From positions 1 to 6,682 of the forward strand of contig JAGYMR010000155.1 in assembly GCA_018400515.1 (NCBI GenBank): 6,682 nucleotides of DNA. Direction: 5' to 3'. Each line of letters begins with the position of its first letter. The first letter of the stretch is position 1. Both the position numbers and the translations under genes were made by a program. The notes below the pieces were generated by a model. The model ran no database searches. It was not told the origin of the DNA and was given only the letters and a program-made list of their open reading frames with translations. The stretch comes from Tangfeifania sp. Lineage in GTDB: Bacteria > Bacteroidota > Bacteroidia > Bacteroidales > Prolixibacteraceae. Positions 1 through 6,583 of the stretch are shown piece by piece.

Positions 1-437
1 TTGTTTAAAAAAGTTCATGTTCGTTTCATTGTTTTAATTTTATTTAAATGTTACTTATTCTGTTCAATGTGAGTTAGTTTCACCGTATTATCAAAGGGTC
101 TGTAAAACCGTCAAAATTTCCATCCCCCCTTTATGTATCATTTTACCATGCACTTGTAATTACCATAAGCAGAATACTTGTTTGGCAGATCAAAAATTTC
201 AAAACCTTTCTGCCTGTTTCCTGTTACAATAAAAAAACATTTCCCGAAAGCGATCATGCTTCTGGTTAAATTATTTTTTTGGACCATCAATTAAAAGATT
301 TTAAGTTAATTATGTCGATTTCGACCGGCAAAGTAAGCATAGCAGCAAATTTAAAAATATTATACCATTCTCCCTGTTATTTTTAAAAAATTGAAAAAAT
401 TTATGCAGCATAAAGAAAAAATCCTTGAACGTACCTC

Positions 438-468
438 CGCTTTATTCCTCATTTTTATTAGTAAAGCG
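438..468. promoter_or_regulatory. Inverted repeat upstream of yidD (possible operator)
   Basis: CGCTTTA at 438-444 is the exact reverse complement of TAAAGCG at 462-468, with 17 bases between the arms. The right arm ends 13 bases before the TATATTTG element, a suitable position for a regulator-binding dyad. As RNA it would be a modest 7-bp stem with a large loop and no following T-run, so it is not a terminator. The regulator is unknown. A 7-bp match in AT-rich DNA could be chance. Confidence 0.3.
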
Positions 469-481
469 AGATTAGAAGCAT

Positions 482-489
482 TATATTTG
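482..489 (+). promoter_or_regulatory. Bacteroidota-type -7 promoter element
   Basis: TATATTTG matches the Bacteroidota sigma-70 -7 consensus TAnnTTTG exactly. It ends 9 bases before the yidD ATG, so a transcript from here would have almost no leader. I do not see a clear TTG or TTTG -33 partner at the expected spacing (roughly 455-463 reads ATTA), which lowers confidence. It would be the natural promoter for yidD and possibly for the metal transporter genes behind it. Confidence 0.35.
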
Positions 490-498
490 CCCTGAACA

Positions 499-777
499 AT
501 GAAACGGGGAATAAAAATAGTGATAAAAGGGCTGAGTTGGGTGTTTCTTGTACCGGTTTATTTTTATAAATATGTCATCTCACCCCTCACTCCCTCTTCC
601 TGCAGGCATTATCCCACCTGTTCAGAATATGCTGTTCAGGCCCTGAAGATACATGGTCCTTTTAAAGGGCTTTGGCTTTCGGTGAAACGGATTTCCAGAT
701 GCCATCCCTGGGGAACCCACGGTTACGATCCGGTGCCTCCCAAAGGAAGGATAGATGTGGGGAGGGTTCATTTATAA
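499..777 (+). CDS. yidD: Membrane protein insertion efficiency factor YidD
   Basis: This is a 92-residue protein of the YidD family (formerly DUF37 / haemolytic-domain), small inner-membrane-associated proteins thought to help YidC insert and fold membrane proteins. The family pattern is complete: residues 12-27 form a hydrophobic, probably amphipathic membrane-associated helix, followed by [23 protein letters not shown] with the CR-x-x-PTCSEY signature at 35-44. Next come the HGPFKG turn (52-57), the RISRCHP motif (64-70) and a GYDPVP tail (75-80). The three conserved cysteines are C35, C41 and C68. Length is typical. The ATG at 499 is the only sensible start and has no Shine-Dalgarno sequence. 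In many bacteria yidD lies with rpmH, rnpA and yidC. Here it instead precedes a metal transporter by 64 bases on the same strand, so co-transcription is possible but not shown. Confidence 0.95.
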   Translation: MKRGIKIVIKGLSWVFLVPVYFYKYVISPLTPSSCRHYPTCSEYAVQALKIHGPFKGLWLSVKRISRCHPWGTHGYDPVPPKGRIDVGRVHL

Positions 778-787
778 AGGTTTCACG

Positions 788-822
788 GCCGGAAAGGATT
801 ACGGATCCTTTCAGCGTCCGGC
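788..822 (+). promoter_or_regulatory. Hairpin/dyad between yidD and the metal transporter
   Basis: GAAAGGAT (792-799) and ATCCTTTC (805-812) are perfect reverse complements around the 5-base loop TACGG. An outer pair, GCCG (788-791) with CGGC (819-822), can extend the stem across a one-sided bulge at 813-818. It fills the middle of the 64-base gap and ends 19 bases before the lipoprotein ATG. No T-run follows, so it is not an ordinary intrinsic terminator. It could be an RNA structure affecting translation or mRNA stability, or a DNA dyad for a metal-responsive repressor. The structure is visible in the sequence; the role is inference. Confidence 0.5.
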
Positions 823-841
823 GTCTATTGATAATCAAAAA

Positions 842-1750
842 ATGAAACAGATGAAACGAACAACTCTTTTTTTTATACTTCTGCCGCTTTTGTTTTCCTG
901 TCATTCCAGGAAAGAATCAGATAAGGATCCAGGGAAGGAGGTTATTACGGTAAGCATTTTGCCTCAGCGAACTTTTGTTGAGAAGATTGCCGGCGATGAT
1001 TTTGATGTCAATGTTTTGATTCCGCCAGGAGCAAGTCCGGCTGCTTATACCCTTTTGCCCTCACAGCTGAAAGAGATTGCCCGCTCGGAAGTGTGGTTTC
1101 GCATGGGGTACATCGGTTTTGAACTTTCCTGGAAGGAAAAGATTGAGCAGGCCAATAAAAACATGCAGGTGGTGGATCTTTCCAGGGGACTGGATCTGAT
1201 CTCCACTGAGCCCGCAAAAAGCGGAGCAAAAGCCGGTGGCCGGGGGGTGGATCCCCACCTCTGGCTCTCGCCTCCTTTGGTAAAACAGATCGCCCGGCGG
1301 ATGGCCACTGTCCTTTCGGAATTGAAACCGGAAAGAAAAGATGCTTACCAGGCCAACCTGGAACAATTTGAGGGAGAAATTGACAGGCTGGACGCGGAGA
1401 TAAAAAACATGCTCAATGATTACCGTGGACAGACCTTTATCACTTTTCATCCGAGCCTTTCCTACTTCGCCCGGGAATATGGGCTTGTTCAGCATTCGCT
1501 CGAATCCGGAGGGAAAGAACCGACTCCCCAGCATTTAACCGAAGTGGTCCGGTTGGCAAGGGAGGAAGGCATTGATGTTATCTATATCCAAAGTGAATTT
1601 GACCGGGAACATGCCCGGGTATTTGCTGAAGAGATCGATGGCAGGATCATTGAAGTATGGCCGCTGAATCCGGACTGGGCGGAAAATTTGCTGGAGATGA
1701 CACGGATATTGGTAGCGAATTTTGAGAATACTCCTTCAGGAGGGCGATAA
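842..1750 (+). CDS. Metal ABC transporter substrate-binding lipoprotein (ZnuA/TroA-like)
   Basis: This is the extracytoplasmic metal-binding component (cluster A-I, TroA/ZnuA fold) of the transporter encoded just downstream. From the ATG at 842 the product has 302 residues: basic MKQMKR, a hydrophobic stretch at 8-18 and a lipobox L17-F18-S19-C20, so C20 should be lipidated. An ATG at 755 in the same frame would add 29 unlikely residues, bury the lipobox and overlap yidD. M33 of that longer frame (851) is a second possible start. Family landmarks are PPGASPAAY (61-69), DPHLWLSP (137-144), TFHPSLSYFAREYGL (201-215), GKEPTP (224-229) and WPLNPDW (273-279). H139 and H203 match two conserved histidine ligands. 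The first ligand position of the usual SPH motif is A67, and the usual Asp of the late DPL motif is W273. The linker at 121-136, often His-rich in zinc proteins, has no histidine. Metal identity is therefore open. Fold and role are secure. Confidence 0.88.
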   Translation: MKQMKRTTLFFILLPLLFSCHSRKESDKDPGKEVITVSILPQRTFVEKIAGDDFDVNVLIPPGASPAAYTLLPSQLKEIARSEVWFRMGYIGFELSWKEKIEQANKNMQVVDLSRGLDLISTEPAKSGAKAGGRGVDPHLWLSPPLVKQIARRMATVLSELKPERKDAYQANLEQFEGEIDRLDAEIKNMLNDYRGQTFITFHPSLSYFAREYGLVQHSLESGGKEPTPQHLTEVVRLAREEGIDVIYIQSEFDREHARVFAEEIDGRIIEVWPLNPDWAENLLEMTRILVANFENTPSGGR

Positions 1751-1760
1751 AAAGAACCGG

Positions 1761-2507
1761 ATGGACCCATTAATTAAAATCGAAAATTTGACCGTTGGTT
1801 ACGACAAAGAGCCGGTGTTGACCCACGTGAACCTGGAGATCTTTGAGAATGACTTTCTGGGCATCATCGGTCCCAACGGGGGCGGTAAAACCACTCTCCT
1901 GAAAGCTGTGCTTGGCTTGTTAAAACCCATGGACGGAAGAATTATCTTCCGGCAGGATATGCGGAAAAGGAAAAAACCCATCGGCTATCTTCCCCAGGTG
2001 AAACATATGGACCGGCGGTTTCCCATTACCGTTTTTGAAGTGGTCCGGTCCGGCGCCATGATGAAGAGTGCCGCCCTGATCCATCGGGCCGGTATAAAAG
2101 ATAAAGTGAATCAGTTGCTTTCCGAACTGGGAATTTATGATATCCGGGAGAAGGCCATCGGTGAGCTTTCTGGCGGACAGATGCAGCGTGTTTTTTTATG
2201 CAGGGCTTTAATCAGCGACCCCCGGATGCTCATTCTGGATGAGCCGGATACATTTGTTGACAACCGGTTTGAAGGGGAGTTGTATAAGAAGCTGAAACAC
2301 CTGAACAAAAAAATGGCCATCGTTTTGGTTTCACATGACATAGGGACCATTTCCAGTTATGTGAAGAGCATTGCATGTGTTAACATGGAACTGCATTACC
2401 ATCCCTCCAACCGCATCACACAGGATGAGTTGGAGGGTTACAACTGCCCCCTTCAGATCCTGACACACGGCGATATTCCTCATACTGTTTTAAAAAGCCA
2501 CCAATGA
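1761..2507 (+). CDS. Metal ABC transporter ATP-binding protein (ZnuC/MntB-like)
   Basis: This is the cytoplasmic ATPase that powers the metal importer. From the ATG at 1761 it has 248 residues with every ABC motif: Walker A GPNGGGKTT (37-45), Q-loop Q79, signature LSGGQ (136-140), Walker B MLILDEP with D160 and E161, and switch histidine H192 in SHD. The D-loop region reads EPDTFVD (161-167) instead of the common EPTxGxD form. The C-terminal tail has LHYHPSN and a CP-x-Q-x-L-THGDIPHTVL ending typical of metal-transport ATPases of this group. The ATG lies 10 bases after the previous stop codon. An upstream in-frame TTG at 1722 would add 13 residues inside the preceding gene and is less likely. 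AGGAGG at 1738-1743 resembles a Shine-Dalgarno sequence, but its 17-base spacing to the ATG is long. The stop overlaps the next start, indicating translational coupling. Confidence 0.94.
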   Translation: MDPLIKIENLTVGYDKEPVLTHVNLEIFENDFLGIIGPNGGGKTTLLKAVLGLLKPMDGRIIFRQDMRKRKKPIGYLPQVKHMDRRFPITVFEVVRSGAMMKSAALIHRAGIKDKVNQLLSELGIYDIREKAIGELSGGQMQRVFLCRALISDPRMLILDEPDTFVDNRFEGELYKKLKHLNKKMAIVLVSHDIGTISSYVKSIACVNMELHYHPSNRITQDELEGYNCPLQILTHGDIPHTVLKSHQ

Positions 2508-3319
2508 GCAATATTATTGAACTTTTTTCTTTTGATTTTTTCGTGAAAGCATTTTTTGCAGCTGTTCTGGCCAGTATATCCTGCGGCATTATCGGAAGTT
2601 ATATTGTTTCGCGGCGGATTGTTTTTGTCAGTGGCGGGATCACTCATGCTTCTTTCGGGGGGATCGGGCTTGCCTTCCTGCTGGGGTTCAATCCTCTTCT
2701 GGGGGCAGTGCTCTTTGCCGTTTTATCGGCACTCGGCATCCAGTTTTTCATCAAAGTGGGGCATGTTCGTGAGGATTCTTCCATTGCCATCTGGTGGTCG
2801 TTTGGAATGGCTCTCGGGATCATTTTTGTCTTTATGACACCCGGCTATACCCCCAATTTAATGAGCTACCTTTTCGGTAACATCCTTACAGTGACTGTTT
2901 CTGAATTGATTTGGATGTTTGTGCTGACCGCCGGCATTATTGTTTTCTTTTCGCTCTTTCTCCGGAAAATTCTTTACATTGCTTTTGACGAAGAGTTTGC
3001 CCGGGCAGCCGGTTTGCCGGTGACGTTTTTTAATTATCTGACCATCGTTCTGGTGGCATTAACGGTTGTGCTCAATATCCGGGTGGTGGGGATTATCCTG
3101 ATCCTTTCATTACTGACAATCCCCCAGGCAGCGGCGAACCTGTTTACAAAAGATTTCCGGAAACTGTTGGTGCTATCCTCCCTGCTGGCTTTTGCCGGTA
3201 CCATCTCGGGATTATTCATCTCTTATTACCTGGATATCCCTTCGGGAGCTGCCATCATTTTTACATTGGTGGTGATTTTCGGGATTTTGAGTTTATATAA
3301 AAACATCCGTTGGTCATGA
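2504..3319 (+). CDS. Metal ABC transporter permease (ZnuB/MntC-like, ABC-3 family)
   Basis: This is the membrane channel subunit of the metal importer, 271 residues, a normal length for the ABC-3 family. It is strongly hydrophobic, with about eight probable membrane helices; the clearest are near 12-34, 50-85, 95-113, 133-153, 175-211 and 219-266. Family motifs are GSYIVSRRIVFVSGGITHASFGGIGLA (31-57), IWWSFGMALGIIF (96-108) and SYLFGNIL (121-128). FDEEFARAAGLP (161-172) is the cytoplasmic loop expected to touch the ATPase, and LSLLTIPQAAANLF (201-214) and YYLDIPSGAAII (241-252) follow. The ATG at 2504 overlaps the ATPase stop codon (2505-2507), so the two should be made in matched amounts. 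The gene completes a binding protein, ATPase and permease set. It ends only 18 bases from the stop of the convergent nagB. Confidence 0.93.
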   Translation: MSNIIELFSFDFFVKAFFAAVLASISCGIIGSYIVSRRIVFVSGGITHASFGGIGLAFLLGFNPLLGAVLFAVLSALGIQFFIKVGHVREDSSIAIWWSFGMALGIIFVFMTPGYTPNLMSYLFGNILTVTVSELIWMFVLTAGIIVFFSLFLRKILYIAFDEEFARAAGLPVTFFNYLTIVLVALTVVLNIRVVGIILILSLLTIPQAAANLFTKDFRKLLVLSSLLAFAGTISGLFISYYLDIPSGAAIIFTLVVIFGILSLYKNIRWS

Positions 3320-3322
3320 TGC

Positions 3323-3338
3323 GGGATCCGGACATCCC
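3323..3338. repeat. Short inverted repeat between convergent genes
   Basis: GGGAT (3323-3327) and ATCCC (3334-3338) can pair around a 6-base loop, almost exactly filling the 18-base gap between the permease stop and the nagB stop. An alternative pairing uses TCCG (3327-3330) with CGGA (3341-3344). Neither strand shows a T-run after it, so it is at best a weak bidirectional terminator or a transcript-end stabiliser. Confidence 0.25.
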
Positions 3339-4150
3339 TACGGAATTTCGGGAGTTCTTCTGAGTTCCTCATTCTCTATGTCTTTATAATATTTTACTGT
3401 TCCAACTTTTAGTTCCATGGTGGCATCATCGTCACAAACAATCATTCCCTTTGGATGAAGCTGAAGCACTGAAGCGGTCCACATGTGATTAATGCCTTCT
3501 TCAACCACTTTTTGCAGGGCTCTTGCTTTTTTGTACCCGTTGATGATAATGATCACCTCCTTTGCCTGCATAACCGTGTCCACGCCTACGGTCAGTGCTG
3601 TCTTCGGTACTTTTTTAATGTCGTTGTCAAAAAAGCGTGAATTGGCCAGGATGGTATCATACGTCAGGGTCTTGATCCGGGTTTTTGACCGCAGGGAAGA
3701 GCCTGGTTCATTGAAAGCGATATGACCGTCTGGACCGATCCCCCCCAGAAAAAGATGAATTCCCCCCACTTTTTTGATTTTTTCCTCGTAGGCCGCACAC
3801 TCTTTGATCAGGTCAGGGGCATTTCCGTTTAAAATGTGGATGTTTTCCCGGGGTATGTCGATATGGTTAAAAAAGTGTTTGTCCATGAAATAGTGGTAGC
3901 TCTGGGGGTGGTCCTCAGGGATCCCCACATATTCATCCATGTTGAAGGTGATCACATTTTTAAACGAAAGGACGCCCTGTTGAACAAGGTTGATGAGCTC
4001 GGTGTAGGTCCCTATGGGAGATGATCCTGTGGGAAGTCCCAGCACAAAGGGCTTCTCCGGAGTGGGCGCAAAGTCAATGATCTTTTTTGCAATGGCATAG
4101 GCCGTCCATTTGCTGAGTTGTTGATAATCTTTGTGAATCAGAATTCGCAT
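3338..4150 (-). CDS. nagB: Glucosamine-6-phosphate deaminase
   Basis: NagB converts glucosamine 6-phosphate to fructose 6-phosphate plus ammonia, the step that passes amino sugars into glycolysis. The 270-residue protein follows E. coli NagB in register. Catalytic D72 (FNMDEYVG), D141, H143 (GPDGHIAFN) and E148 are all present, as are substrate-binding R172 and K208 and the phosphate-loop LPTGSS (39-44). The residues that form the N-acetylglucosamine-6-phosphate allosteric site in the E. coli enzyme (S151, S152, R158, K160, T161, Y254) are also kept. This suggests a hexameric, allosterically activated enzyme. The ATG at 4150 fits the family N-terminus MRI and has no Shine-Dalgarno sequence. 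It follows the NagB-like/PIG-L fusion by 48 bases on the same strand, so it is probably the downstream gene of an amino-sugar operon. It looks fully functional. Confidence 0.97.
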   Translation of the reverse strand: MRILIHKDYQQLSKWTAYAIAKKIIDFAPTPEKPFVLGLPTGSSPIGTYTELINLVQQGVLSFKNVITFNMDEYVGIPEDHPQSYHYFMDKHFFNHIDIPRENIHILNGNAPDLIKECAAYEEKIKKVGGIHLFLGGIGPDGHIAFNEPGSSLRSKTRIKTLTYDTILANSRFFDNDIKKVPKTALTVGVDTVMQAKEVIIIINGYKKARALQKVVEEGINHMWTASVLQLHPKGMIVCDDDATMELKVGTVKYYKDIENEELRRTPEIP

Positions 4151-4198
4151 GGCAATTGGTTTTTTATGTAATTTAAGTTTTTGTCCCCGGACCTTTTT

Positions 4199-6520
4199 TT
4201 AAAAGATCCCCTCCATTGATTTTCCAAGTTTGGCTGCTTCTTCAAGGAATTGTTCCACGTTGAGCTCACGGATGAGAACCATTCCATGGGTAGCCCTGAG
4301 CAATGGGGAGCTGTTCTGGTAGAAAAAGTTTTTTCCGAGCAGGTACTGGATCTGCTTGTGTTGCTCGAACCAGATTTTTTGCGTTAGCTCGCTGAATTTC
4401 CCATCGTATTGGTAACTCGGGAATGAAGCGTTGACCTGGGTGACATAACACTCTGAAAATGATTTGTTGAGTGTTGCGAGTGCATTCAGTGAAACCGGAA
4501 CAATGATCTCTGCATCCCAGGGGTTGTACCTGAACCAGACATTCCGGTATCCCACAATCCGCAGGTTGCTCAGGTCTTCTTCCCTGTTCCACTCTTCTAC
4601 TGCCCGGGCCATTGCCTGCAAAACTTTATAGTGGGTATCGGGGCCGCTTCCTTGCGGATCCATCGCCAGGCTGATCACCGTGGGTTTGTATTTCTTAAAG
4701 TCTTTGAGAATGGGGAGCACATCTTTCTCCATGTCGGGCTGACTGCCCATCACACTGTTTTGGTAAAAACCGAGCCGGAGGTGGTGGACATTTTTCACCA
4801 TGATTCCGTAGTGCGCCCAGACCAGTTCCTCTTCAAGCTCCCGGATCATTCCTTTCAGCTTCTGGATCCTGGGCGGGTTTTTACTTCCGTCGTAACTTTT
4901 TTTCAGGGAGGTAAGGACATCATAGATCACCTCCCGCAATTCGTTTTTATCCCTGATATCCCAGATGGTCACCAATGCACGTACCAGGCGGTGGCAAACC
5001 CCGCGGCGTTTTTCCTCCGGATTTTGGGCAGCAATGTTGTCAAGGTAATGGTAGATATCTTTGTCCCATTTATATTTATACCCGTCTTTAAAGAAATCGG
5101 GATACTCGATCATTTCAATTTTCCCCTGGGTCATCAGATCTTTGGTATCGATGAGCAGGTCATACAGGAAATGGTTGGTGACCGCAGTGAATCCCGAGGT
5201 TAATACAGCGAAGTGCATTTCATTACTTCCTTCACGCGACTGCCGGTTGGTGAGGGGCATGATCCCGAGCATGATGTCGTCGTGATGCGGTCCCGTATGG
5301 TAAAAAACCTGGTTGGTTTCTTTTTTCATTCCCCGGTATATTTTTTCCTGGATGGAATCGATGACCGACTGCACCGTATTTTCATTCAGGCCGGGAATGC
5401 GTTTGCAATAGGGATCGGCTTTTAAATCGTCCAGTTCGAGTTTGTTCCCGAATTTGTTGATTTTCTGACAGAGTTCCATTACTGCCCTTTCGGTCTTCTG
5501 GTGTGTCCAGGGACCTGTATTGTAGTAATATTCAACAGCATCTGTTAATTTGACCGCAGCACCTTCGGTAAGGTAGAACCGGCTGTTTTTCAACCTTTGC
5601 AGGGATGTGGCCGGGTAGAGTACGTTGGGTTCGCTTTCAAGGGATTCTTTGATTGTTTGAGCAATGGCCTCTCCGGCAGCAAAAACAATGGCTTTGTTTT
5701 CGGGATTGAACGTAAGCGTTCCGAGACCGATGGTAATTACCAGGCGGTTTCTGGAAACTTCGATGCCGCCAAGATCGGTGGCTGTTACGGCCTGGGTCTC
5801 GAAATTCGTGGGGGTCAGCCGGGTGGAGGAGAAATGGCGGGTTCCCCGGGTGTTAAAGGCAATGTGCCCGTCGGGGCCAATGCCGCTCAGGAAAAAACCA
5901 ATGCCTCCTTTAGCCCTTATTTTGCTTTCATATTCGGTACACCACTGGTCAATTTGGAAAATGGATTCCTGCTGAAGCTGCTCCTGATAGGTTTTTGCCT
6001 CGCGGTACCGCAGGGTGAGGTCAATTTTGTTGTCAGGGAAAATTTCCGTGAAATGTTTGTCTCCGGCCAGCCGGATCTTTCCTGAATCGATCAGAAGCGC
6101 TTTTTCAGGATCAAGTCCGAACCCCTCGAGGTAATTCTTTTGAATGAAATTGTAAAGGCTGTTGTGTTGTTCGGAGTCAATGGGGTAGAATTCGCCCATT
6201 TGGACAAGTTGTAAATCTTTTAGTGATGGCTTTGTGATTTTTTTCATCCCGTAGCGGTCCAGGATCTCTTTCCCTTTATTATTGTCCCAGTTCTCAAGGA
6301 GGAGGTGGGTGAATTGAAGAAAGTACTGGGCTGTTTTTCCGGTTGGTAACGTAACGACCCCTTCCGGATTCCGGGAAGCCCACTCAAGGAAGCTCAGGGC
6401 TGACAACAGCCCGAGTTTTGGAAAACTGTCCACTGCAATATAAGGGATCCGGCTTGAATCGTTTTTTAATTTCGACTCTTTATAAAAAGCTTTTTCAACG
6501 TTCGAAAAATTTTGTCTCAT
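4199..6520 (-). CDS. NagB-like domain fused to PIG-L/LmbE deacetylase domain
   Basis: This 773-residue, two-domain, probably cytoplasmic protein (no signal peptide or membrane segment) has an N-terminal NagB/6-phosphogluconolactonase fold at about 30-335. LPTGKT (58-63), MGEFYP (108-113) and [12 protein letters not shown] (212-223) identify it. D217 and H219 match NagB D141 and H143. The general-base position D72 is G109, E148 is T224 and phosphate-contacting K208 aligns with I286, so deaminase activity is unlikely. Residues 405 to about 700 form a PIG-L/LmbE-type zinc de-N-acetylase. HHDD (412-415) supplies metal ligands H412 and D415 and base D414, and GPDTH (626-630) supplies the third ligand H630. 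The two motifs are 218 residues apart, farther than usual, because of a helical, charged insert (about 521-572). From memory, similar long NagB-like proteins occur in Bacteroides and relatives and are uncharacterised. The substrate could be an N-acetylated amino-sugar phosphate; this is inference from its neighbours, a probable sugar kinase and nagB. The ATG at 6520 follows an A-rich leader. Confidence 0.85.
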   Translation of the reverse strand: MRQNFSNVEKAFYKESKLKNDSSRIPYIAVDSFPKLGLLSALSFLEWASRNPEGVVTLPTGKTAQYFLQFTHLLLENWDNNKGKEILDRYGMKKITKPSLKDLQLVQMGEFYPIDSEQHNSLYNFIQKNYLEGFGLDPEKALLIDSGKIRLAGDKHFTEIFPDNKIDLTLRYREAKTYQEQLQQESIFQIDQWCTEYESKIRAKGGIGFFLSGIGPDGHIAFNTRGTRHFSSTRLTPTNFETQAVTATDLGGIEVSRNRLVITIGLGTLTFNPENKAIVFAAGEAIAQTIKESLESEPNVLYPATSLQRLKNSRFYLTEGAAVKLTDAVEYYYNTGPWTHQKTERAVMELCQKINKFGNKLELDDLKADPYCKRIPGLNENTVQSVIDSIQEKIYRGMKKETNQVFYHTGPHHDDIMLGIMPLTNRQSREGSNEMHFAVLTSGFTAVTNHFLYDLLIDTKDLMTQGKIEMIEYPDFFKDGYKYKWDKDIYHYLDNIAAQNPEEKRRGVCHRLVRALVTIWDIRDKNELREVIYDVLTSLKKSYDGSKNPPRIQKLKGMIRELEEELVWAHYGIMVKNVHHLRLGFYQNSVMGSQPDMEKDVLPILKDFKKYKPTVISLAMDPQGSGPDTHYKVLQAMARAVEEWNREEDLSNLRIVGYRNVWFRYNPWDAEIIVPVSLNALATLNKSFSECYVTQVNASFPSYQYDGKFSELTQKIWFEQHKQIQYLLGKNFFYQNSSPLLRATHGMVLIRELNVEQFLEEAAKLGKSMEGIF

Positions 6521-6583
6521 TTTTAAGTATTTTTTTATTTCATCTCTTTTCAGCCATGCAGCGTCCTTGCTGGTTTTATCGAA

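Larger units (their letters stand above)
1..498. other. AT-rich non-coding region upstream of yidD
   Basis: No credible coding sequence is visible on either strand; the longest ATG-initiated frames I could follow by eye are under about 10 codons. The stretch is much richer in A and T than the genes that follow, and no tRNA- or rRNA-like block is visible. It contains weak inverted repeats: GGCAGA at 184-189 with TCTGCC at 209-214, and GTCGA at 314-318 with TCGAC at 321-325. The stronger dyad and the promoter-like element near its right end are listed separately. It probably holds the 5' regulatory region of the rightward cluster, and perhaps the downstream region of a gene left of the window. 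Confidence 0.6.

Noticed and set aside
93..132. AAAGGG (93-98) and CCCTTT (127-132) inverted repeat
   Set aside because: Only 6 bp with a 28-base loop in low-complexity DNA; easily chance.
346..353. TAAATTTG on the - strand, a match to the TAnnTTTG promoter element
   Set aside because: It lies in very AT-rich DNA, has no visible -33 partner, and no leftward gene is seen between it and the window edge.
755..841. Upstream in-frame ATG that would lengthen the binding lipoprotein by 29 residues
   Set aside because: It overlaps the end of yidD, gives an unlikely N-terminus and would bury the clear signal peptide and lipobox that begin at 842.
1061..1534. Leftward 157-codon open frame
   Set aside because: It is antisense to the binding lipoprotein and shows no domain or promoter.
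1722..1760. TTG start for the ATPase inside the preceding gene
   Set aside because: It adds 13 residues not expected before the conserved beta strand, whereas the ATG at 1761 lies 10 bases after the preceding stop and fits the family start.
4183..4200. GTCC-CC-GGAC followed by seven Ts, resembling an intrinsic terminator on the + strand
   Set aside because: The loop would be only 2 bases, no rightward gene ends there, and for the leftward genes the T-run is on the wrong side.
4631..5203. Rightward 190-codon open frame
   Set aside because: It is antisense to the PIG-L half of the fusion, whose motifs are clear. The translated sequence shows no recognisable domain.
5597..6085. Rightward 162-codon open frame
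   Set aside because: It is antisense to the NagB-like domain, with no recognisable motif and composition that mirrors the real gene.
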